Source: an uncultured Latescibacterota bacterium
GTDB lineage: Bacteria > Latescibacterota > UBA2968 > UBA8231
Length of the DNA stretch: 64,000 nucleotides
Direction: 5' to 3'
Assembly (NCBI GenBank): GCA_958295495.1
Contig: OY282352.1
Span: 1,054,001-1,118,000 of the forward strand
Part shown: positions 7,728 through 15,648 of the stretch, piece after piece
Layout of the letters: the number at the start of each line of letters is the position of its first letter
How positions within the stretch are numbered: position 1 is the stretch's first letter
The notes under the pieces: model-generated
Database searches by the model: none
The model's input: only the letters and a program-made list of their open reading frames with translations
What the model was told of the DNA's origin: nothing
Made by a program: the position numbers and the translations under genes

Positions 7728-8960
7728 ATGGGCAGTGTGCAGATCAACGAGGAGTTGCTAGCCAGCAGTGCCTATTTTGCCGCAGCAAGCCGGCGGGCAG
7801 CGCTAGCAGAGCTGTTTGAATTCCGCGACCGGCGGGTCGTATTCGGGGCGGGTGCCCTAGCGCAGCTAGCCGCCGAATGCGTCCGCCTCGGCGCGGGCCG
7901 GGTGCTGCTAATCCACGATCCGGGCATTGCCCCACTCGTCGCCTTAGTCCGCCAATCCCTCAGCAGCTTAGGCGTGGTGAGCGCGTACAGCGAGATCGCG
8001 CCTAACCCCTCCGTGCAAAGCGTCAATGCCTGCGCCCGCGCGCTGGCAGCCGCGGATTTCGACGTGGCCGTCGCCTTGGGCGGAGGCAGCACCATAGATA
8101 CGGCCAAGGCCGCGCTCTGCACCGCTTCAAATGGCGGCTCGGTGGCCGATTACTTTGGCTTCGACCTGTACGAAAAGCCGCCGCTGGCCCCGCTCGTCGG
8201 CATCCCGACGACAGCGGGCACGGGCAGCGAGGTCAGCCGGGTGGCGGTAATCGCCGACGCAACCGGCAAGAAGGCCGTGTACAGCAGCTACTTACAGCCC
8301 AAGGCCGCGCTGGTGGATCCGCGTTTACACCAAGACCTGCCGCCGGTATTGACCGCAATCACCGGCTTGGATGCCCTCGGGCACGCGCTCGAATGCACGG
8401 CTTCCACCAAGAGCAATGCCATCGGCGACGCCGTGGCGCGGGCGGCCCTGACCGCAGGGTGCCCGGCATACGTGCAAGCTGTGGTCTGTGGCACTCCAGA
8501 CGCGCGCTATCAAATGGCGCGCTGTGCCCTGCTGGCTGGGCTGCTCTTAAGCCCCATCAACACCGGGGCCGGCCACGCGCTCGGCTACGGGATCGAAAAG
8601 GTCTCCTTTGAGCGCGGCGCACCCGTGCCCCACGGCGCGGCCGTGGCCCTCGTCTTGCCCGGGGTGATGCGGCACAACGCCCCGGCCGTGGCCGACAAAT
8701 ACTACTTTGCCGCCGGGGCCGCCGGGCTGGCGCTGGGTGGCAAGAGCCGCGAGGAAGGGGTTGAGCTGGCGGCCGAGTGGATCGACGGACTGCGGCGGCA
8801 GCACACCCCATACGGCTCGCTGGGCGCGGCCGGGATAAGCGCGGCCGACATTCCGCAAATGGTCGAAAGCGCCCTGAGCGTCCAGCGCTTGCTCGAACCC
8901 AATCCGGTCGCGGTGGAACCAGACGATGCGGCCCGCATCTATCAGAGCGCACTGCATTAA
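7728..8960 (+). CDS. Iron-containing alcohol dehydrogenase
   Basis: A 410-residue group III alcohol dehydrogenase that oxidises alcohols or reduces aldehydes with NAD(P). The Rossmann-like half carries GGGSTIDTAK, and the segment IPTTAGTGSEVS follows. The metal-binding half shows GLDALGHALE, NTGAGHALGYGIEK and PVPHGAAVA, with the expected histidines. The start at 7728 is supported by GGAGGAAGG; a longer open frame from 7107 runs antisense through the PhyH gene and is not the real N-terminus. The flavin reductase and msrB genes follow at 20 and 29 bases, forming a likely operon. Substrate unknown. Confidence 0.93.
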   Translation: MGSVQINEELLASSAYFAAASRRAALAELFEFRDRRVVFGAGALAQLAAECVRLGAGRVLLIHDPGIAPLVALVRQSLSSLGVVSAYSEIAPNPSVQSVNACARALAAADFDVAVALGGGSTIDTAKAALCTASNGGSVADYFGFDLYEKPPLAPLVGIPTTAGTGSEVSRVAVIADATGKKAVYSSYLQPKAALVDPRLHQDLPPVLTAITGLDALGHALECTASTKSNAIGDAVARAALTAGCPAYVQAVVCGTPDARYQMARCALLAGLLLSPINTGAGHALGYGIEKVSFERGAPVPHGAAVALVLPGVMRHNAPAVADKYYFAAGAAGLALGGKSREEGVELAAEWIDGLRRQHTPYGSLGAAGISAADIPQMVESALSVQRLLEPNPVAVEPDDAARIYQSALH

Positions 8961-8980
8961 ACTGCGAAAGGAACCGTGCG

Positions 8981-9454
8981 ATGGCGTTTGATCCTCTGCT
9001 TCAGCGGCAGATTATGGGCCGCTTTGCCACCGGCGTCACCGTGGTGACCACCTGCTGCGACGGTCAGCTTTGGGGCATGACGGCCAACGCGGTCATGTCG
9101 CTGTCGCTGAAGCCGCCGCTGGTGGTGGTCTCGGTTGACAAAAGCGCGTCCATGCACGGCCTATTGCAAAAAGCCGAGGGCTTTGCCATCAACATCCTCA
9201 AGCAGGAGCAGGAGACCCTCTCCGTGCGATTCGCCCAGCGCGGCCCCAAGGACTTTGCAGATCTGGCGACGAAAGTGGCCCAGACCGGCGCGCCGATTTT
9301 GGCCGACGCCTTGGCCTATGTGGACTGCAAGCTGGTAGAAATCGCGGCCGCGGGCGACCACGACATGTTCATCGGCGAATGCGTGGCTGGCGAGGTGGGG
9401 AGCGGTGCGCCGTTGATCTTCTTCGGCGGGTGCTACGCCGAGTTGTCTGATTAG
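8981..9454 (+). CDS. Flavin reductase domain protein
   Basis: A 157-residue FMN-binding split-barrel protein of the HpaC/NtaB flavin reductase family, which supplies reduced flavin to a partner monooxygenase or to other acceptors. Typical pieces are [10 protein letters not shown] near the start, [32 protein letters not shown], and a late FIGECVAG strand pair. The ATG follows GAAAGGA. An upstream open extension overlaps the dehydrogenase gene and is ignored. No two-component monooxygenase gene is adjacent, so its partner is unclear. Confidence 0.9.
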   Translation: MAFDPLLQRQIMGRFATGVTVVTTCCDGQLWGMTANAVMSLSLKPPLVVVSVDKSASMHGLLQKAEGFAINILKQEQETLSVRFAQRGPKDFADLATKVAQTGAPILADALAYVDCKLVEIAAAGDHDMFIGECVAGEVGSGAPLIFFGGCYAELSD

Positions 9455-9483
9455 GCACTGACCCAAGAGAAAGGAATGCTACG

Positions 9484-9897
9484 ATGAGCAAAAAAATCAC
9501 CAAAAGCGATGCCGAGTGGCGGCAGGAGCTCACCGAAGAGCAGTACCACGTAACGCGGCAGAAGGGCACGGAACGAGCCTTTACCGGCGAGCTATGCGAC
9601 AACAAGGAATCGGGCGTCTATCGCTGCGTCTGCTGCGGCAGCGAACTGTTCAGCTCGGCAACCAAGTACGATTCGCGGTCCGGTTGGCCTAGCTTCTGGC
9701 AGCCCATCGCGGCGGACAAGGTCGCCGAGGAGCGCGACGCGAGCCACGGCATGGTGCGCACCGAGGTGCTGTGCAGCCAATGCGACGCCCATCTCGGCCA
9801 CGTCTTCCCCGACGGTCCCCAACCGACCGGCCGGCGCTACTGCATGAACTCAGCGGCGCTCAAATTCGAGGGCGAGCGAGAAGGCGAAAGCTCTTGA
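9484..9897 (+). CDS. msrB: Peptide methionine-R-sulfoxide reductase MsrB
   Basis: A 137-residue cytoplasmic enzyme that reduces methionine-R-sulfoxide in proteins. The catalytic cysteine is C120 in [10 protein letters not shown]. Zinc is bound by C48/C51 (YRCVCCG) and C97/C100 (CSQC). The substrate loop SGWPSFW and the HLGHVFPDG motif are intact. Position 63 region (KYDSRSG) shows no obvious resolving cysteine. The stop codon overlaps the TTG start of the next gene, an endonuclease, so a restriction system has been placed flush against this housekeeping gene. Confidence 0.96.
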   Translation: MSKKITKSDAEWRQELTEEQYHVTRQKGTERAFTGELCDNKESGVYRCVCCGSELFSSATKYDSRSGWPSFWQPIAADKVAEERDASHGMVRTEVLCSQCDAHLGHVFPDGPQPTGRRYCMNSAALKFEGEREGESS

Positions 9898-10700
9898 ACG
9901 ACGAAAGATACTTGCAGATTGTGCTCGAACGCATTCGAGTATCCGCAGAATACAGGCCAAAATTCGGACGAGGAAGCAAAGATAAGGGCCTGTCGTTGGA
10001 CGAATTCCAAGTGCTTTATGGAAGCGATCCGTTCTATTCTTGGTTTGGCCTTGACAATCCGTTGATGTACGCCGCCCATCAGGCAGCCGGCGGCATGACA
10101 AGCGTTTATAGGCAGATCGGGATCGGATGCGAACAGTTGTTTCGCACCATCTTGCAGGATTGCCTAGGGCTTTCCGTAGAAGATGCTAAGTGGTCTTATG
10201 AACTGCCTCTGCCTAGTGGCAATACGAGGCGGCTACATCTTGACGGGAGGGTGATTTTGGACAAGATCAAAGATGAAGCTACCCGCAGGCGTTTCCACCA
10301 ATGGATGAAGGACTCGGCAAGCCTTGTAAACGTAGATTCTAGCGTATCTGCAACCTTAAAGGGCACTGTCTTCGAGATTCGCCAAGGCTACAAAAGCAAG
10401 GACTCCAAGAGGCAAAACGCCGATATAGCCAACGCTGCGAACGCCTACGCGCAAGCCTATCTGCCTTGCGCCTTAATCCTGTCCACGCAGATCGACTCGG
10501 ATGTCCAGTTGCGATATAGGGCGCAGAAGTGGTCCATCCTCACCGGTGTGATCGGGGCATCAGATCCTTTGTCATCAACCTACGATTTTCTACAAGAGGT
10601 CGTCGGCTATGACTTGGCGGGGTTTTTCAGCCGGAATCAGGATACCCTGAAAAGTGAAATCGACTCGATCCTCGGCAAACTGCTGGTGCCGTCGCTATGA
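9894..10700 (+). CDS. Type II restriction endonuclease, ApaLI-like family
   Basis: A 268-residue protein starting with TTG at 9894, which overlaps the msrB stop; GAAGGCG lies upstream and family similarity starts here. The body ([35 protein letters not shown]) closely recalls ApaLI-family endonucleases. Candidate catalytic residues are D117 in LHLDGR and E161 with K167/K169 in [14 protein letters not shown]. It forms an ATGA overlap with the following methylase, the standard compact restriction-modification layout. The recognition site GTGCAC is possible by family but is not shown by the sequence. Confidence 0.8.
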   Translation: MNDERYLQIVLERIRVSAEYRPKFGRGSKDKGLSLDEFQVLYGSDPFYSWFGLDNPLMYAAHQAAGGMTSVYRQIGIGCEQLFRTILQDCLGLSVEDAKWSYELPLPSGNTRRLHLDGRVILDKIKDEATRRRFHQWMKDSASLVNVDSSVSATLKGTVFEIRQGYKSKDSKRQNADIANAANAYAQAYLPCALILSTQIDSDVQLRYRAQKWSILTGVIGASDPLSSTYDFLQEVVGYDLAGFFSRNQDTLKSEIDSILGKLLVPSL

Positions 10701-11938
10701 CCGAGAGGCTTCGAGGCTCACTCGCACAAAGGGCAGATTACACCCAGCAACACAACGCCGAATCCGGGCGGCATGGTTGGCTGCGTCTGACTCCTGCCTA
10801 CTCGCTCAAAATTGTCGATGAAATCCTGCTAGCTTACGAAAGCATCTCCAAAATCAATGTTTTCGATCCTTTTTGCGGGACCGGGACGACCGCTCTCTGC
10901 GCGGCGTATCGCGGTCACTTTGCAGGCACTGTGGAAATCAATCCCTTCCTGGTCTGGTTCAGTCGCACCAAGATCGACACTTATTCTACGCAGGTAATTT
11001 CCGAACTGACTCAGGCCGGCCATGCTATTTCTGACGACATTCGCCACGGCAGGACGCCGAGTGCGCCAGCACCGCGTATGCACAACATTGGACGGTGGTG
11101 GAACGCCACCGCACTCGATTTCCTTTGCGCCCTGAAAGGTGCCATAGATGTCAGATTTGCCGAACAGACCAAGCAACGTTCTCTGCTTTTAACCGCGTTC
11201 TGTCGGACATTGATTCACCTCTCCAATGCCGCTTTTAATCACCAGTCCATGTCCTTTAAGTTGGGCGTTCAGGCGACCTTTGATTTCGATATCGACTTGT
11301 GCGGAATTTTTAGCAAAAACCTAAATTTTGTTCTGGGGGGAGCGAGGAAAAATCCGGCGGGGCGCGGACGCGTCCACCTTGCCGATTCTCGCCGGCTTAC
11401 AAAAAAAGATGCCGACTTAGTCGATTGCGTCATTACTTCGCCTCCTTATGCTAACCGGATGTCGTATATCCGCGAGCTTCGTCCATACATGTACTGGCTC
11501 GGCTATCTCGTGGATGGCCGCGATGCCGGAGAAATGGATTGGGAGGCCATTGGAGGAACTTGGGGGGTTGCTACCAGCAGACTAGGAAAATGGACGACTC
11601 CATCGCACGGGTTCCAATCTGAACTTCTGAGCGATGCAGTAGAAGGAATCAGAAAAGCAGAAAACAAGAATGGTCAACTTTTGGCAAACTACGTGTCGAA
11701 GTACTTCAGCGATATGTGGAGCCATTTTCAATCGCTGATCGGCGTACTCAACAATGGAGCGAGAATTCACTACATTGTCGGCAATTCAACGTTCTATGGA
11801 GTCTTAGTCCCCGTCGAGCAAATCTATGCGGAGATGTTGTCCCAACTCGGATTCTCCAACGTGGAGTGCATTCCCATCAGGAAGCGCAATTCCAAGAAAG
11901 AACTGATCGAGTTCGATGTAAGGGCGCGTTGGCAGTAA
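10697..11938 (+). CDS. DNA methyltransferase (amino-methylating, SPPY motif)
   Basis: A 413-residue methylase cognate to the overlapping endonuclease. The SAM-binding motif I is DPFCGTGTT (57-65) followed by an acidic EINP at 80-83; the catalytic motif IV is TSPPY at 247-251. SPPY points to N4-cytosine or N6-adenine methylation, not C5. About 180 residues separate the two motifs and probably include target recognition. It should protect sites cut by the ApaLI-like enzyme. After its stop a short GGCG...CGCC pair followed by six T residues (around 11941-11951) could end transcription weakly. Confidence 0.88.
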   Translation: MTERLRGSLAQRADYTQQHNAESGRHGWLRLTPAYSLKIVDEILLAYESISKINVFDPFCGTGTTALCAAYRGHFAGTVEINPFLVWFSRTKIDTYSTQVISELTQAGHAISDDIRHGRTPSAPAPRMHNIGRWWNATALDFLCALKGAIDVRFAEQTKQRSLLLTAFCRTLIHLSNAAFNHQSMSFKLGVQATFDFDIDLCGIFSKNLNFVLGGARKNPAGRGRVHLADSRRLTKKDADLVDCVITSPPYANRMSYIRELRPYMYWLGYLVDGRDAGEMDWEAIGGTWGVATSRLGKWTTPSHGFQSELLSDAVEGIRKAENKNGQLLANYVSKYFSDMWSHFQSLIGVLNNGARIHYIVGNSTFYGVLVPVEQIYAEMLSQLGFSNVECIPIRKRNSKKELIEFDVRARWQ

Positions 11939-11970
11939 TCCGCCTTTTTTAGCAAGCCGTCGCCAAATCC

Positions 11971-13209
11971 CTACGCCCGCTCCAGCACCATTCCCTCGCG
12001 CTCAATCCGGCCGAACATCGCCCGGTATTCCTCCGTCCCGTCGTCGTCCCAATACTCCGTCTCAATGGGCGCGGCGTAGCTCATGGGCATCAGGCGGTTG
12101 CGGTCGGGCCGCACCATGAAAATCGAGTTGGCCGGATCGGCAATGTTGTACATGCGGGTGCCGTTTTTGAAGCGCGATCTGATGATCCACTTGTCTTGTG
12201 GGGGCAACTCTAGCGCTTTCAGCCGCTCCAGTGCCCTCCGGTCTAAGGTCAGCCCCAGTCCAGGTTTTTCCGGCACCCGCACAAAACCATTGATCGGGTC
12301 CAGCCGCTCTTCTACCACGTCGCTTTGCCAGACTTCGCAATCGTTGTGGCAGTGGAAGGTGGCCGTGGGCGCGGCGGCCATTATATGAATGACCATGGCG
12401 CGGGTGATGGCACCGCCGACGTTTTGCAGCATAAAGGGCTTGCCCGCAGCGGCAAACAAACCGGCGCGGCGCATGGCATCGCCGATTTTTGCGTGCCCAA
12501 GCATGTAGATATCGGCCGGCTCCATTAGCACCTCATAGGTGGCTCCCAGCGGGAAGTGGTGCAAGACGATGGGCCGCTTGGCTCGCTTGCGCAGGTCGAT
12601 GTAGCCCTCGATGTCCCCGGGCGGCAACGGGTCCTCAAAGCAACCGGCAATCGGATATGCGGCTAGTTTTTCCACCAGTTCGGGGATATGGTCGTCCGTG
12701 CCGTGCATGGTGAAATCGTAGTGGATTTTGAAGCCGGGCGGCGCGACCGCCTGCATGGCCTCGGTTTGGTCAAAGACGTTTTCAAAGGGCGAGAGGTGGT
12801 ACTTCAGCCAAGTGTAGCCCTGCGCCGCGTAGCGGGTTACGGCCTCGGCCATGTGCCGGGGATGGGTCGATACCGTCCAAGCACCCGCGGGTACAAACGA
12901 CCGATACTTCTGGCCTAAGAGCTTATAGACGGGGACGCCGGCGGCCTGCCCCATCAGGTCGTACATGGCCGTGCCCAACCCCAGCGAAGTCTCGTCGCCG
13001 ATCCAGTCAAAGGGGTTGCTGCCGATGTATTGGTCGATGGTCTCCTGTGGCTCGGTGCGCCCGCTCTCGCCGAGGCCAATCCGGCCGTCGTCGGTGTGGG
13101 CGATGTACACCGTGCGCCCGGCGGGGCCATAGTAGTGGTTGAGCGGATAGGCGATCCAGTCGTGATAGGCCAGCGCGATTTCGTGAACTTCGATTTGAGT
13201 AACCTGCAT
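11971..13209 (-). CDS. Divergent enolase-superfamily (mandelate racemase/MLE) protein
   Basis: A 412-residue protein with the mandelate racemase/muconate lactonizing fold: an N-terminal capping domain and a barrel. Aligning by eye, the catalytic KxK is K136-Y-H138. Metal ligands D165 (IHYDFT) and E192 (CFEDPL) are present, but the third position, usually Glu or Asp, falls at H217-H218 (IVLHHFPLG). It therefore lacks part of the canonical site and may bind metal differently or act on an unusual substrate. It is the last gene of a three-gene operon after a zinc dehydrogenase and a canonical enolase-superfamily dehydratase, with gaps of 18 and 24 bases. Confidence 0.85.
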   Translation of the reverse strand: MQVTQIEVHEIALAYHDWIAYPLNHYYGPAGRTVYIAHTDDGRIGLGESGRTEPQETIDQYIGSNPFDWIGDETSLGLGTAMYDLMGQAAGVPVYKLLGQKYRSFVPAGAWTVSTHPRHMAEAVTRYAAQGYTWLKYHLSPFENVFDQTEAMQAVAPPGFKIHYDFTMHGTDDHIPELVEKLAAYPIAGCFEDPLPPGDIEGYIDLRKRAKRPIVLHHFPLGATYEVLMEPADIYMLGHAKIGDAMRRAGLFAAAGKPFMLQNVGGAITRAMVIHIMAAAPTATFHCHNDCEVWQSDVVEERLDPINGFVRVPEKPGLGLTLDRRALERLKALELPPQDKWIIRSRFKNGTRMYNIADPANSIFMVRPDRNRLMPMSYAAPIETEYWDDDGTEEYRAMFGRIEREGMVLERA

Positions 13210-13233
13210 GATGGGATGCCTTTCCGCTCAGAG

Positions 13234-14202
13234 TCAGGGGAATTTGAGCACGACCTTCAGGGCTTGGTGCGGCTCGGGATCGATAAAGGCCATGGCAAAG
13301 GCTTGCTGGATTCCGGCAAAGGGCAGGACGTGGCTGACAACCGGCGTGACGTCAATGCGGCCTTGGACGATCCAATCAAGCGCGGGCCGGTAGTCGCGGT
13401 CGGGATTGGGACCGATCGAGAAAATCAAGCGCAGTTCTTGGCGCAACAGGTCCAACATCTTGACCGGCACCAAGCCCTCGGCGTCGTCCTTGTCCGGGAC
13501 GCCAAAGCAGATCACTTGGGCGTTGCGGCGGCAGAGGGACGGTACGAGGCCGAGGGTCTCGGCGATGCCTACGGCCTCAACCGCGAGATCGGCCATGGCC
13601 CCGCCGGTGATCTCGGCGACCGCGGCAACCGGATCTTGGGATGCCGAGCAAATCGCGTGCGTGGCCCCCATCTGACGACCCACCTCTAAACGATAGGGCA
13701 GCGGGTCGATCGCCATGATCCGCCGGGCACCCAAGTTGCACAGCACCGCGTCGAACAGCAGCCCCACCGGCCCTTGGCCGATCACCACGACGTCTTGGTC
13801 GATGATGTTGCCCAGCTTGTAGAAGCTGTGAATCACCGTGCCCAAAAGTTGGCTCATCAGCACCTTTTCCTCGGGCAGGTCGCCGGGCAGGCGGATGCAG
13901 TTGCCATCGTCCTTGGCGAGGACGTACTCTTGGAAAAGCCCGCGGTCAAATCCCCACAACAACACCCGCTCGCCCTCGCGATAGCGACCCGACGGGCAGG
14001 CTTCGACCACGCCCATGCCTTCGTGCCCGGTGGCCCCGGGCGGCTGCGGATAGTGCTTGTGGACGCCGCAAAACGGCGGCTTGTCGCTGCCGCAGACCGC
14101 GACCCGTTCCATCCTCACGAGCATCTGGTCGGCGACTGGCTGAGGCTTGTCTGTCTCGATAAGCTCCCACTGGCGAGGGGCGACTAGTTGGGCCGCGCGC
14201 AT
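13234..14202 (-). CDS. Zinc-type MDR alcohol/polyol dehydrogenase
   Basis: A 322-residue medium-chain dehydrogenase using NAD(P). The catalytic zinc site is seen at C37 (VCGSD) and H60-E61 (GHEGMG), and the nucleotide-binding turn is VIGQGPVGLL. The four-cysteine structural zinc lobe of classical alcohol dehydrogenases is absent; that region is shortened (WGFDRGLFQEY). The ATG at 14202 follows AAAGGA; a further open frame upstream overlaps the preceding gene. Placed between two enolase-superfamily genes, it likely oxidises a sugar or sugar-acid hydroxyl before or after dehydration. Substrate unassigned. Confidence 0.9.
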   Translation of the reverse strand: MRAAQLVAPRQWELIETDKPQPVADQMLVRMERVAVCGSDKPPFCGVHKHYPQPPGATGHEGMGVVEACPSGRYREGERVLLWGFDRGLFQEYVLAKDDGNCIRLPGDLPEEKVLMSQLLGTVIHSFYKLGNIIDQDVVVIGQGPVGLLFDAVLCNLGARRIMAIDPLPYRLEVGRQMGATHAICSASQDPVAAVAEITGGAMADLAVEAVGIAETLGLVPSLCRRNAQVICFGVPDKDDAEGLVPVKMLDLLRQELRLIFSIGPNPDRDYRPALDWIVQGRIDVTPVVSHVLPFAGIQQAFAMAFIDPEPHQALKVVLKFP

Positions 14203-14219
14203 ACCGTTCCTTTCTATAT

Positions 14220-15416
14220 CTATAGGTCGAAGAAGTCGGCGTCTTCCTCGCGCAGATAGCGCCGCGCTTCTTCGGCGATTAAATCGACGCCCATCCCGGG
14301 CGCGTCCCAAACGGCGATGTGGCTATCGACCACAATCGGGTCGGGCAAGCCCTCGACGATGTCGTACCACCACTCGGGCTGGCCGGTCGGATATTCAAAC
14401 GCGAGGTAGTTTTGCGGCAGGGCCGCCGCCACTTGCACCAAAGCCGCCAAGCCCAACAGGCCATCGCCCGTGCCGTGGGGGGCCATGAGAATGCCGTGCA
14501 TATCGGCGTGTTCGGTCACCCACTTGAGTTCGGCGATCCCGCCGATGTCGCAGGGATCCGGGCCGATGATATCCACGGCGCGCTTCTCGATGAGGTCTTG
14601 AAAGTTCTGCCGCAGGTAGATTTGCTCGCCGGTGTGGATCGGGGTCGAGGTGCTCTGCGTGACCTCTCGGTAGTGATCCGCCGAAACGTACGGGACGTAA
14701 TCGCCGGTGAGCATGTCCTCCAGCCAAGCCACGTTGAGATCTTCAACGGCCCGGGCCAAGCGCAGCGCGTCGGGCACGAGAAAGCCCGGACCTAAGTCCA
14801 GTGCCAAGCCGACCTCGTCGCCGCAGACTTCCTTCATCGCCCGGATGCAATCGACGATGTAGTTGAGCCCGCGTTCGCTCAAGGGGCCGCGATTGGCGTG
14901 GAACGGGCCGGCTTGGTGGGTGCCGTAGAAATGTTCGGGCGACTCGGTGATCCGCCCGCCGTGGAAGGCGAGGCCCTGTTTGATGATGCTGAAGTTTTGC
15001 GGCGCGTCCTTCATGCGCTGCATGTTGGCCGCGTAGTCTGCGGGCGAGTGACCGCCCTCCATGGGGAAGCGCACTGCGCCATTGTACACGCGCACTCGGT
15101 CGCGGATTTTGCCGCCAAGCAGCTTGTACACGGGTGCCCCCACGGCCTTGCCGGCAAGGTCCCACAGCGCCATTTCAATCGCGCTGACCGCGCTGCCCCA
15201 CGGCTTGAAGCTGCCCAAGCGCCGGATATTGAGCATCACCCGCTCGACATCGGTCGGGTCCTCGCCGAGGATGAGGTCCCGGTAGAACAGCACGTGGGGC
15301 TTGAGGTAGGGCTTGCTCGCCTCGACTTCCCCGAGCCCGTAGAGGCCCTCGTCGGTATTGATGCGCACGACCGGGTTGTTGCCAATGACCGCGCATTTGA
15401 GATCCGTGATTTTCAT
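14220..15416 (-). CDS. Enolase-superfamily sugar-acid dehydratase (mandelate racemase group)
   Basis: A 398-residue dehydratase with the full catalytic set. K146 sits in FSIIKQG, metal ligands are D207 (LALDLG), E233 (WLEDML) and E264 (HTGEQI), and the D290/H314 dyad sits in DPCDIGG and APHGTGDG. The pattern matches galactonate/gluconate dehydratase-like members, which remove water from aldonic acids to give 2-keto-3-deoxy acids. It is the first gene of the three-gene minus-strand operon. Products of this type would suit the KDPG-type aldolase at 6.2-6.8 kb, although a pathway link is inference. Confidence 0.92.
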   Translation of the reverse strand: MKITDLKCAVIGNNPVVRINTDEGLYGLGEVEASKPYLKPHVLFYRDLILGEDPTDVERVMLNIRRLGSFKPWGSAVSAIEMALWDLAGKAVGAPVYKLLGGKIRDRVRVYNGAVRFPMEGGHSPADYAANMQRMKDAPQNFSIIKQGLAFHGGRITESPEHFYGTHQAGPFHANRGPLSERGLNYIVDCIRAMKEVCGDEVGLALDLGPGFLVPDALRLARAVEDLNVAWLEDMLTGDYVPYVSADHYREVTQSTSTPIHTGEQIYLRQNFQDLIEKRAVDIIGPDPCDIGGIAELKWVTEHADMHGILMAPHGTGDGLLGLAALVQVAAALPQNYLAFEYPTGQPEWWYDIVEGLPDPIVVDSHIAVWDAPGMGVDLIAEEARRYLREEDADFFDL

Positions 15417-15648
15417 CTGCTGCCTTTCGCTAGGAGGGCCTGAGGTTGCGGGCCTCTAAATGTGCCATGGACGAGTCCCGCGAGCAATGTATTTCCCTAA
15501 GAAGCGTTCTTACAACTCATTTTGCTTTCGGCGGGGCTTCGGCCAGCCTTCGACAGGGTCGGCTTGCCTGACGACGGACGCGGTCCTTCCCGCGTAGGCG
15601 CGACATCCAGCAAAGGACCAAGCCGCTTGAGAAATCGAAACCCTCGTT
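15417..15648. other. Non-coding gap between two minus-strand genes
   Basis: No convincing gene is seen. The stretch holds the upstream region of the dehydratase operon and the downstream region of the permease gene. A segment around 15530-15620 is rich in CCTTCGACAGGG-like and CCTTCCCGCG-like words and looks like a dispersed intergenic repeat, but no second copy occurs in the window. A small minus-strand open frame across it (15497-15787) overlaps the permease gene and has no family likeness. Confidence 0.5.

Noticed and set aside
13030..13689. Plus-strand open frame of 219 codons
   Set aside because: Antisense to the zinc dehydrogenase and enolase-like genes, without a ribosome site or family match.
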